From the NCBI GenBank assembly GCA_026874595.1, contig CM049306.1:36904019-36968018 (forward strand): DNA of 64,000 bases, given 5' to 3'. The position numbers were made by a program, and so were the translations under genes. How positions within the stretch are numbered: the first letter of the stretch is position 1; each line of letters starts with the position of its first letter. Of this stretch, positions 51,150 through 62,509 are shown piece after piece. Origin of the DNA: Sipunculus nudus. Lineage: Eukaryota > Annelida > Sipuncula > Golfingiida > Sipunculidae. Below the pieces are notes generated by a model. That model was not told where the DNA came from. It saw nothing but the letters and a program-made list of their open reading frames with translations, and did no database searches.

Positions 51150-51819
51150 ATGACATACTGCAAATCGTCAGTCCATTTCACACGGCATTTTCTATATCAT
51201 TACCTAGCTTACAGTCGTAGTCTTCATCATTACATGTCTAACATTGAAAGATTATATTATAAATTACTATACACCGAAGCAAGCTTTCTTATTATCTAAT
51301 TTAGACAGACATTCCTGATCATCGCCAAATTAACAATGATACTTTATCACACCATTATCATTTTCGGGGTATAATGGTTACGATTACATTCTTTTTCATT
51401 ACCAAGATACAACTGTAATTTTATATCATTTCCTAGGTTACAATGGCAAGCTTCATCTTTACCTGTTGTATAGTGACATTAATTATTATTACCGTGGTTA
51501 AAGCTGTATATTTTAAATAATATCAGAGGTTTAAATTACACTTTATATTTTATCTTTACTTACGTAACAGTGACATTGATTATCATTATACTTTGGTAAC
51601 AGGTGCCTTATTATATCATGTTTGAGGTACCATTGACAGGCTTTATCACTGCCAGGTTATGGTACCATTCTTTATCATTATCATTGCAGTGACGATAACT
51701 TTGATTACAATTGTATCTCATTGCCAAGTAACAATTGCACGCAATATAATTTGCCTAAGTTACATTGGCATTCTTAATTATTACGTGGATTACATATGTA
51801 TTATTGTATCTTTACTTAG
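51150..51819 (+). repeat. Splice-motif minisatellite, 3' part of intron 2, copy B
   Basis: Counterpart of 30890-31565, with units such as 'tttcctaggttacaatggc' (about 51429) and 'catttgccaagtaacaattg' variants. It ends at the exon 3 acceptor. Confidence 0.8.
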
Positions 51820-52111
51820 GTCACAATGGCATACACAGCTTCGTCTAAGCAAGATGAATGCACCGACAGCACGGGTACCGTAGAAACGTTTACTACTGAC
51901 TGTACCACTGTCAACCTGGACGAGAACTGTCGCCGAGGGATAAGGTACAGAGACAGGGATGATAGAAGATTCAGAGGACACTCAATTGGTGGCATATACG
52001 GGTATTTAGTTGGTTGACGTGGTGGATGTTATTATTGTTACCACAGTCAACTCTGAAGGCAAATATAGAAAAGGCTGTTGCTGCTGAACAGAGCGAAACG
52101 TGTGTCAGAAA

Positions 52112-54146
52112 AACCTACCCTCTTTAGCTGGACCAATTATCACCCCTGCTATGCTCAGAAACACACAAAAACCAGATTTTTGATACTGATATTTGATATA
52201 TTTGTTCAAAGGTTTCTCTGCAAAGTCGAGTCTGTTCGAAGTTAATAAAAATGACGTATGTTTATTCTGGAAAACATTTTGCAGATCTATTCCTTTATCA
52301 GTATTTTGCAATAAATATCGAATTTAATTTTCAAATGCGATGATGAATGTGTTTATTGCTGATGCCTGAAAACTTTACAGGATCCATGTCATGGATACCG
52401 GATCTATGTTAAAATTTAATTAAAAGTTCTGATCTTAAATACTGGTTGACATACATTTATACTTCAAATCTAACCAACATTTGACTTCATTATTATATAA
52501 TTGTTATACAAAATGACAAATGTTAATATTTAATAAACATTGATTCCTTTCCATTAAGTTATTCGAAACGTTTATCAGATGTATTAAAATATTATTAACC
52601 TTTCAACCTTTTTCTGAGTACAGGATTTTCTATATATCTATTAGGATTTATACGTACACAAAATTATGTTCCAAAAGTAGGATGCGACCGTTTAGTTCTT
52701 GCAGATATTGCTAGGTTGGGTCTTTTTCTAGTTTTTTTAGCTCTGCTGACTGTAAGTCATCTGAGCTATAGCGATCACCCTCTGTCCGTCTGTCCGTCCG
52801 TCCGCCCGTTAACCTGGCACACATCGTAACCGCTGGACCTAGAAACTTGTTACTTGACATTCTGAGAGGTCCATGAAAAATCTCCCTGGAAACCAGAAAT
52901 TAGGTCTCTGTTACCCATATCCTTCGACCTATGGGGCCCCAAAGTACCCCCCAGAATAGTCAACTTCAATATCTCATTAACTATATCACTGATGGGCATG
53001 ATTTTTGGCATACATATTGATCATGAGATGTACCATCAGTTTCTGCATACTGGTGGCGCCACCTGTATTTTTCGATTTTTTACGGTTTTTTCTCTATTTT
53101 TAAACCTTGTGAACAATGTGAACATCTGTTAACAGGGCACAAATCGTAAAGACTGGACCTAGAATCTTCCTTCTTGACACACTGAAAGAACTATAAAAAG
53201 TCTCCATGGAAACCAGAAATTAGATCTCTGTCACCCATATCCTTAAAGCTATGGGGCCCCAAAGTACCCCCGATAATAGTAAAAAAAATTCATACAAAAA
53301 CTTCTCATTTTTTTCTCTGTTTTTTTAGACCTTTACAGATGTTGTTATCTGTCGACAGGGTACAAATCGTCACAACTGGACCTAGATTCTGCATTCTTTT
53401 GTCAGTGGAAATCTGAAATTAGGTCTCTGTTTCCCATATCCTTCAAGCTAAAGGACTCCGAATTATCCCTCAGAATAATGGACAATTTGATACAAAAGCT
53501 GAAGTATCTGAACAACTAATGCAGAGATCACCATGATTCTTTGCACGGATATTGATTATGGAGTGTTTCATCAGTTTCTGCAGACTGGTGGTGCCACCTA
53601 TATTTTATTCAATTTTTCGATTTTTTTCATTATTTTTGAGACCTTTAAGGATGCTGTCATCTGTTAAGGTGGCACACATTGTAACAACTGGAGCTAGAAT
53701 CTTCATTCTTGTCATGCTAGGAGACCCATGAGAAGTGTCTGTGAAAACCTGAAATTAGGTCTCTGTTACCCATATCCTCCAAGCTATAGGTCTCCGAAGT
53801 ATCCCTCAGAATAATGGAGAACTTGATACAAATGCTGAAGTATCTGAACAAGTAATGCAGAGATCACCATGATTCTTTGCATGGATATTGACCATTAAGT
53901 GTTATTTTAGTTTCTGCAGACTGGTGGAGCCACCTGTATTTTTTTTGCAAGTTTACACATTTTTTCTCTATTTTTTAGATATATAAATTCAGACACAACT
54001 TGGCCTATTGGTTAATCTGTTTAGCTTCAGTTGAATGGGTATATACTACCATTCAGATGATAAAATTTCCTTTTGCGAATCTCTTCCCAGTCAGCTGAGC
54101 GTCATGACCTATGGGTCACTTGTTTATTATACCCAGATTATAAATA
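52112..54146 (+). mobile_element. 2-kb insertion private to unit B with ~300-bp inner repeats
   Basis: Unit A passes from 'gtgtgtcagg' to 'caatacgcttcgtttacat' within about 25 bases (31846-31872). B has about 2.03 kb between the same two sequences. From 52740 it holds 'ctctgtccgtctgtccgtcc' and then four degenerate copies of a block beginning 'ggcacacatcgtaac...ggacctagaa' (about 52816, 53135, 53355, 53667), three of which end 'actggtggcgccacctgta'-like. It ends with 'tgacctatgggtcacttgtt', an ending I associate with non-autonomous repeats of molluscs. No transposase frame is seen. Confidence 0.65.
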
Positions 54147-55583
54147 CGCTTCGTTTACATAGTCATTCTTATTTTGTATGAGAGTGGCTCCCCCTTTAAC
54201 GGAATGTCTGATAACAATATCACCGGAATGTGTCAATGTATAAATTTACTTTTTGGTTCCGCCCGGGTTGAGGTGTCCATGTACTTTAACAATATGTTTT
54301 TGCTTTTTCTATCCGTTTATGTGTATTGTCTGCTTGTATCTGAGTCTTCATTAAACTATTCTGTCAAGTGGAGTCTCCGGAAAGAGTCTTCCAGATTTCC
54401 GAATACCTCTATATAATCCACTTCTTTAGTCGGGCAAAACTCGAGACTCGTTATATCAATCCACGTTAATATATAACAGGATATGTTTCGACAAATCTGA
54501 TAGGAATCTGTACATCAAGAAACAGCAAATATTTTTATTAATATGGGATACAAGTGGAAAACAGTAAAGAAACACATAGAAACGCCTCAAATTTACAAGA
54601 AATTTCACCAATCGCTCCCAAAATCCAAACAGAAAACCGCCGCACACCATAAGTGACAACATAGTATCACGGATACTGAAACCTCTAATTAAAACTATAT
54701 TAGAATCAGACGCAACATTAAGACCCCTCTTTCCTACAGACAGCTTCTCTCATTCAAAAACCTCATAATCTATATAAGGAATAAGTAAATTAGCTAAGAA
54801 ATTAGCCTTAACTGTGCTGACACCAACGGCACATTCCTCATTCTTCGTAATGAAACATTATCAATGGCAACAAAACACTATTGAGGACCTTTTGATTGCA
54901 TAACTAAAGGTGTAGTTTATGCTTTATTATGTAAACTGTGTCCAGAAAAAAAGCCTCATGTTAAGCCTCACAGTTAAAGGCCACTAATTTAAATGGTCAA
55001 AACTTGACATTTTTTTCTGAAAATTATTTATAACTAGTTGTTTCTATGGCAAAATTTGATGCATAATTTTTTTTCATACAAAGCTATCTGGCGTCACTTA
55101 ATTACAACAATTGAAAATACCGCCAAAATTACAAAATTTGCTCATAAACCGAGCTTTCTACGGATATATGGCTTTCAATAAAACTGTTTTAGGGTGTCTG
55201 TGGTGAAAAAGCCGATCTTTGACCATTTTAACGTGATCAAAGGTCCCTTGTATGTCTTATATTCTTATTTGGTGATTTAAATATACTATAATATTTCTTT
55301 AAATAATTTTTAGGCATATTCAGTAGTTTACCATTATAGTTTATTCATTTTTTAGCTTATGAGCATTACTGATGCTTGTGTCAGAGGGCATAACCCGGAT
55401 ACCAGGACTTGACTAATAATCTAACATTCTAGGTAACTGAACAATGACCCATTCGGAACCTTGGTCAACATGGTAACCAATCGCAGATCTGTTACAGGGT
55501 ACCATGCATTATGTCCAGTATAAATTTTTATCAAACATATATATATATTTACAGCCGTTTCCACTACATATTCCGCTTGAAAT

Positions 55584-55610
55584 CTAATGAAGGAGCTGTA
55601 AGCTTCGAAA
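55584..55610 (+). ncRNA. Hammerhead-like core, copy B, mutated
   Basis: Counterpart of 35053-35079. The stem and GAAA are unchanged, but CTGATGA reads CTAATGA, which removes an invariant core G of hammerheads. If the motif was ever a ribozyme, this copy should be inactive. Confidence 0.25.
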
Positions 55611-58377
55611 GCTTGCGATATAAATAAACAGTTATATACATGATATATTTAATGCTGGACCAGAATATTCGGCATATCTGGTTTATTATTTGTTCTTTTT
55701 TTCATGCGGCCTAAGCGGTGAACCTCCAGACCTTCTTGGACGCTGTTTTTGTTGATTTATTAATTATTTATCATTTATTGAACCTTATATATAAACCTTG
55801 TTATACGAAAATTGTGCTCTTGTTATGACTTGAATGTGTAATCATGATGTATGAATGTAACAAACCTTCAATTCTTATGCTTCTCTAAAAAAAAAATAAG
55901 CAAGACTTCAAATGTGACTTGCAAATGTATCAAAATTGATATGCTTGTTACTAATTCATATTGTCAAATCCCAAACACCTATTGAGGGTTTAAATCGTAA
56001 TAACTAAATCAATCCTCGTTTTTTTTATTAGCCATATACCCCGCACTCGTAACTCCTGTGTAAACACGCGGTCAACTTTTTGCCTGGACACGTGGTGTTT
56101 GACAGGTCGCTCTGTTTACGTTTTTGTTTGTTTTAAAGGCACAATAATCACAAAGCAACTTATCCATGATATCATGACATGGTTTGACAAGATCTACTGT
56201 CTTGTCCAAATTCATGATATTGTAGTTGTGCTTTGTTACGTCTGTTGACCAAATGATCATCTCGAATGTAGTTTTTTTTGCCATTTTTTCATTTAACCTT
56301 AATACTTTGCTGTATTCTTCAGTAATATCTTGTTTGAAACATACCATAATTGATATATGTATATGCTTATATTTACGCTTTAATTTAATTGGACATTTTA
56401 ATCAGGAAAACGTAAAAAATGAAATGATTTGAGAGAGTTTCAAAATTAAATAATCTGTAAAAATTTAAAGTAAACTCACAAAACAAAATAACGCGAAGGG
56501 ATTTCTATCTAAATTTTCAAGTAAGTTAATTTGAACGGCTATCTTTTTTAAAATATATTTATTGGTTCTGAACATGGAAACATCAGTTACTCTTAATAGA
56601 ATACAAACATAATTACATACTGTTTTATTTGATCTTATTAGCTTAAGAAGAAACTACCTGTATCACAAAGACTACAAAGTAGGATATCATGATATTGACA
56701 GACCAATATAAAAACAGAAAAAAACGGATAATTCATAAGCCATTTGAAACAAAAATAATATATGTATATCCATACATACATAAGAAATATAGAATTATGA
56801 AAAATAATATATATACATATATTAAATGTTCTAGAGATACAATGCCCATTAAACGAAATTCCCGTGCAAGATAGTTTCAAATATGTAAAACAGATGTCAC
56901 AGATATTCTTGAAAAAAGGAGTAAATGTCCTACATGTCTGTTACTACGACTTAAACAGTAGTGTCGTATTAGGTACAAACGGAAGAGGAGGGGAAGGAGA
57001 AATCAGGAGACAAATAACGCGGCTGTCTAGCTTGGATAAAAAAAAAACTGCCGATGTAACACAAGACTCAGGTTAGCATACATACTTTCACCCTACCGCC
57101 TGCAGACTTGCGCGGGGAAAACGTGGGCAAAAAGTTAAACAGTCTGATAAAAGCACAATAACTGTTCTCTTATTTTTAATTTTCAAATATATTTCGCATC
57201 CGCTGTTGATGTGCTGAAATAACCTTTTTTTAATCAAAAATATTAATGCATTGGTCTTTTTGACTAAGGTTTCCAAACTTCCTTGGAAGTGCGTACTCTG
57301 ATTAGACATTGATAAGGAAAGGTGGGGTCTAATTAGTCCCATTTTGAAAAGACTGGACTTTATTGCAACTTATTAGTTGTCCGTCTTATCCATTCCATAA
57401 TCTTTGCAATACTTTAGTCTCATCGGATTGTAAATTTCTCCAAATTTAATAATGAAGAACCACGAAAACAGATGACTTAATGTATTGTACAGAAACAAGA
57501 ATATGTGCAAAGGTGACTGATAAAAATTACTTGGTTAATCTTTTTCCCTGAAAATGCGCGTACCATATTCTTTTTCAGAGATTTGGTTTATCAATTATTA
57601 TGGGTTTATTCTATACTTTGGTAGTTATTTAGCACAGTCAGTCCATATGATGCCATTTTTGATAAAAGAGCACCATAAAGGCACCTGAAATGCCTTACGA
57701 TTTGTTTTTGAGAATATATTGGAATGTAGTATAAAAAAAAACCCAGAAAAGTCACCAGTTTATGTAGATAATACTGTAGATTATGAGGTTGTTTGAATGA
57801 GAGAAGCGGTCTGTCAGGAAAGAGGGGTCCTAATGTTGTGTTTGATTCTGATATAGGTTGAAAATCATGAATATTTCTTTTTTAGAGGTTTCAGTGTACG
57901 TGGATGATATGTTGTGACTAATGGTGTGCGGCAGTTTTCTCTTTTAATTCTGGGAGTAAGTTGAGTTATATTTGGACTTTGACTGTATGTTGCCTCATTG
58001 TTCATATCTTACTTGAAATAGGACAATTTCAGAGGTAAAAGGATATTATCAACAGAAGAAAATTAAACAAAAATATAACAACATTGTTGATTACATTATT
58101 CTCGCATCCGATTCTTTTTTTGTAAATCTGAATAGCTATTACATCGTTATAAGCATTCATGAATTTTTCTGTCACATTTATTTAAGCGATTTTTTTCTCT
58201 CAGTTACGTTTTGTCGGTTTGAAGTAGACTGCTCGGCTAGGGCGATATTTTATATGATCTGGGATCGTGACGGCTCTGCTCAAGCGCGTCGGACTCGTGA
58301 GCACTGGGACCGTCACAAGACTAGTCATGTTACGTTATTCAGAACACTTCACACCCACACAATTATCATTGTGGCCA

Positions 58378-58445
58378 TCGAAGCGCTTTCGAAGCAGTCA
58401 TGAGACTGATCATATGACATGAATTAAATATCATTAGTATCTGTT
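58378..58445 (-). repeat. Inverted scrap of the duplicated unit
   Basis: The reverse complement reads 'catgtcatatgatcagtctc' followed by 'atgactgcttcg', matching 24115-24155 in unit A and 44345-44385 in unit B. About 70 bases match. It is outside the collinear units and in opposite orientation. Confidence 0.7.
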
Positions 58446-58479
58446 TTATTTTAAAAAAAATAGCAGTTTAAGAAAACCC

Positions 58480-58590
58480 TCAACCCCCCCCCCCCCCTTC
58501 AGCAGCCGTAACTTTTTTAAACGTTTCAGACCATTTTTTTGCGGCCTTGACCCCCCCCCCCCCCATTTCCGGACTTTGGGAACTATGTTG
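58480..58590. repeat. Decayed GGATCC-type element with C homopolymers
   Basis: The order 'aacttttttaaacgtttcag', 'tttgcggccttgacccc', 'tccggactttgggaact' matches the reverse complement of 43634-43806. Two C runs (about 58484-58497 and 58549-58564) have grown within it. Confidence 0.6.
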
Positions 58591-60405
58591 CCCTCCTTCT
58601 TCCCCTGTACCTGTTATAGTTTTATAGGTAGTATTTTTAATAAGGAGTATACCGTAAGGATTGATGGCCGTTTGTTTAACACTTATTTCGCCAGAGTGCC
58701 CATAAATCGGTACTGCTTGTCCCGCCTGAGTCTAACATACATTTAACTTTGTGACCTGTGTGTATCTGGGGGCACATGAATTACCTCCGTACAGTCGGAT
58801 ATGACTGTACATTATAATTTTATCAGAGCGACTACTTTTGTAACCTGTAACTTTACTATTACGGAATGACATGACTTTTCCCGGCAATATAAAAGATATT
58901 ACCATTTTCGGTGTTACTGTCTAGGCATGAAGATGAACAGATTTTATTATATGAATGATAGCATTTATTGATGAACCTTGTTGTAAGTTACTGGGTTATG
59001 GTTATGTAAAGTCAGTAAACTCTATATTTATTAATGTTTAATTATTCTTAAATGCATTAAAATAATTATACGCTTATAACCTCTTGTTTTTTTATACAAA
59101 GTCAACAGCAAAGCTCACAGTGTTATCTTCCCTGACTCATAACACCGACTGTGACACAAACAACCAGCCTGATTAAGTCAGTACACCCTTTTATGATGTG
59201 ATCTCAATATCACAAACTCACCGTTGATTATGCAACTACTCTAATTGAATGAGTGACTCTATGTCAGCTTTAAAATATATGGTACAATCAAAGTTACAGT
59301 GGGTGTCGTTAACGGCAAAATAGACATTTGTGTGTAATAGGCTATTTCACTTGTACTTGCAAAATAGCTCGCTCGGCTATTTTACCTGTACCGGCAAAAT
59401 AGCCTTAGCTAAAAAATTAATTGTTACATCAAATACTTCTACAAAGAATCACGATTGAGAGTTAGGCCTAAATACAAATAAATGAGATATCGATACGTAT
59501 GTATGAAAACCTCATATGATGCATCTCTCTCTTTCTCTTTCTCTCATAATAAATATATATAATTTCCCTTCTGAAGGAATATCTAACACACGCATACATA
59601 CATACATACATACATATCAATTAATCACACTCAGAATAATGACAATAAACCATGATGTTTTGAATAAATCGATTTTTGGGATATAATAATAATTATTATT
59701 ATAAATATTATTATAATTATAATAGAAATTAGGGAATTCAGTGAGCAATTATTAATGTGGCTGTGCCTCAGAGGATAATTCTTGATAGCATTTTGATTAA
59801 GTAAAATTTCCATGCAGATACACACTTTGACATGCTAAAAGTTCATTTCAACACACATACTACTTCCTTCAGACGGTCTCACATGTAATTTAGAAATTTG
59901 TTATCGTTCACAAATTATTAAAAAAAACTCATACTTATCCTGTGGCCAATTTCCAGAAACGACCTAAATTTCGAGGTTGCTGCACCCTTCGTCATTATTA
60001 GGTTTGATGTCATTTCCTGTTAAAGTATAACATGGAGATCATATTTCAAAACAATTCCCCTCTGAAAAAAGTATCCAAAAGGCTTTTTATCTGCAATTTT
60101 GTAAACTAACCTCAGCGCTTAGATTATATGAAAATATTTTGGTCAATGCCCAGGGTTCACTCTACGAAATGGTCATGTAGAGAAATGTTCACTGCTAAAT
60201 TCCATCAGAGTTACCATATTTCCTTATTGTGATACGCTGAATCCTTTTAACGGATTTTGAAAGTCTATTTAAAATTTTTAACCTTTACATAAGGCATTCC
60301 ATATAAACGGCACGTAAGATTCGACTGAAATAAGGTTACAAATGTAAATTTTTCCTTTTAATATGAAATTTTAAAATGATTTTGTTATTTTTAAAAATGA
60401 TTATT

Positions 60406-60407
<2 letters not shown>

Positions 60408-60460
<53 letters not shown>
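60408..60460. repeat. (AT)n microsatellite
   Basis: An uninterrupted AT tract of about 52 bases. Confidence 0.95.
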
Positions 60461-60462
<2 letters not shown>

Positions 60463-62129
60463 TTATATTAAGTCATAATTATTTTTAAAACATAACTGTT
60501 TATTTGGGTAAAACAGGCAAAATTAGTCCTAATTATTAATTTGATCGAATAATTTTGTAAATTTAGTCTCAAGTCTGGTTTTAAAATTTAAAATTCACCA
60601 TTTGAAGTAGTTAATTGGATTAAAATAATATCAAATACCGTTTATATTTTGCGTATTAATTAGCTTTTTGAGCTGAACCACATCAAAATTTTAATGGGTC
60701 TTTTCCACCGAAACGCCATAGAGGGTTAATTTTAATATTTCTTAATATGGTTAAATCTAGTTTTAATTTAAATATTTTACTTAATATTAACTTTAATTTA
60801 AAAGAACAAAATTTAATATTGAAATTTACAGTTGTCATGACATTTCGCGTAAAATTTGCATTGTGATAAGCTTTAAGTCTTGAACATAAATTGCTGGACA
60901 ATCGCATTTTCCGTTTATAACCATAAATATAGAGCATTAAAGCTTTTTGAATTTAAAAAACATTTGATGCGTTTATATACATTAGCTTCTTTATTGAGGC
61001 CGGAAATATAGCAATACTTTTCCACATAAACGGCACGGACAAGTTTTACTGTCATATTGCGAAAAATAATATGATTATTTATATAAAGTTAAATGGCCAG
61101 AAACCAAAGTAATGGTTTCACACCATATCAGATATATAACTTTAAAAATCTATACAAAATAAAACTTATTTTCACGGTTTTGGTTTTTTAAACCCCCTTC
61201 CACTAAAATTCTAGTTAAATATCTGGCCAAAGTTAAAACTTTACATCATTTTAATCTCCAAACTGGTCTTGAAAGTTATAAAATATGTTTAAATTTAATG
61301 TATATGTTAGCATTTGGTGTTTATTTTGAATTGTGTAAGACAGGACAGCAAAACTTTAGTGTGATTATTCCAGTGGTAAAAAAAATCTTATCTGTATGTA
61401 ATATCTCAGATTTCAAATTTATTAATAAAAGTGTAGTTAAGCATTTAGAATTGAACCGGATTTTGGAAAAATTTCAGGCCATAGCCCTTGTGTGAACAAA
61501 AGCTGCCAAACCCAGCATTGAGCAAATTTTATCTTTACGCTGAGCTTTAACCATCTAACTTCTTATTGTTAATTATCAAACGTGTTCTTGTTTTATAATG
61601 GTTTTTATATACGTCTTAAGTTGTGGTTGCCGGATGAGCTAATTACTCAAGGACCTGTTTACTGTCCTTTAATTACAATTGGGATCCCAAGTTCCGCCAA
61701 TTTTATGTTAAACACTTACAGACAGGAGAGTTGGTATTAAAATCACTTTTTATACAAGATAAAAGGTTAAGACTAATTGAAGAGGGAAATAACTTAATCA
61801 GATAATTATATGGATTTATGTTATACAAATGTTCTTTCTTCTGCATATCATTTTACAAACTATTTCCAGAAGCCTCTCCGGCAAATATCATTTATAAGAT
61901 TAAAAAAATATATTTCATGTAAACTTGTTTTATTTCTTCTTGCTCCGATGACTATGACTCGGACTTTTTTTAAATCTCCTTCCGGCCGGTTGAAAGTGCA
62001 AATACAGGGATATCTTTACAAATATTCCTGGCCATACTCACATAATTTGCAAGGAAATATATATTTGCGTCACGAGGAAATGCAAATATGTGGCCCAATC
62101 ACTCCTTCAGAATTGCACTAAAGTTAAGA

Positions 62130-62445
62130 TATTCGTTTGAACAAGTGTATACAGGAGATAAGCTCCTGAGCGAAGGTTTCCTTGATTGTCCCTCAAGAGA
62201 AAATTTGGAAAGAAGAACTAGATTTGACAAACTAGTATACAATGCAGTCTTTTGAAAAAATATTTACTATTACAATCGATGGCAAGATCAGATACCTTCA
62301 GTTCAGATTTCTACATTTAAAATTAACTCTAAATTATTTTGTTAAAAAACCGACGGCTGCCCCATCTTCCTTTGAAAGATTGAGCCTTAAACAATGGGTT
62401 ATTCGTTCTGGCATTGCAAAAAAGTCAAGGCTTATGGAAAAGTGA
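62130..62445 (+). mobile_element. Possible non-LTR retrotransposon ORF2 scrap
   Basis: A frame with one stop reads IWKEELDLT, then YTMQSFEKIFTITIDGK, then IRYLQFRFLHLKLTLNYF. This resembles the segment that follows the reverse transcriptase domain in many LINE ORF2 proteins ('TxDxKLRxFQFKLLHRILxTN'). The following Cys-rich segment of such proteins was not found. It is a short, broken piece; the identification is from memory of the family pattern. Confidence 0.4.
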
Positions 62446-62509
62446 GAGTAAGATTTTAGCAGGAAAAAAAAAAGAATTATATGATGGTTTTGTCAGTTAA
62501 AAGACTAAA

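Larger units (their letters stand above)
45844..52017 (+). pseudogene. Secreted cysteine-rich protein gene, copy B; exon 1 damaged
   Basis: Exon positions equivalent to copy A: about 45844-45946, 46460-46643 and 51820-52017. Exon 2 and exon 3 are fully open with intact GT-AG borders (GAG|GTGAGA; tttacttag|G) and the same lengths up to the tail. All eleven Cys keep their spacing. Counted by eye, exon 2 differs at 15 of 61 residues and exon 3 at 14 of the first 53. Exon 1 has lost one base (near 45862-45882), and the GT donor has become AT (45947-45948). The shifted frame still reads as a plausible signal peptide ending AHAQ, but I found no donor of good strength in the right phase. A strong GTGAGT at about 45987 would give a stop early in exon 2. 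The tail is not Gly-rich (IGGIYGYLVG), and the poly(A) signal is AATATA. It is either a recent pseudogene or a gene with a different first exon. Confidence 0.6.
40283..57232 (+). repeat. Segmental duplication unit B
   Basis: From about 41440 to 57232 it is collinear with unit A. Its first part, 40283-41100, has no counterpart in A but matches unit C (62510-63260): 'gcctgacattcagattagaa' at 40287, 'gtggaaccggc' at 40834, 'gaactttcgagatgct' at 41072. The array therefore does not have identical unit boundaries, and A may have lost its left end. Confidence 0.85.
57233..62129. other. Inter-unit region between B and C
   Basis: No gene recognised. It holds an inverted scrap of the duplicated unit, a decayed GGATCC-type element with two C homopolymers, a (CATA)n tract (about 59593-59616), ATT/AAT-rich DNA at about 59685-59725 and a (AT)n tract. 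Open frames between 60.6 and 62.1 kb lie in very AT-rich DNA; the last of them may belong to the retroelement scrap that follows. Confidence 0.5.
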
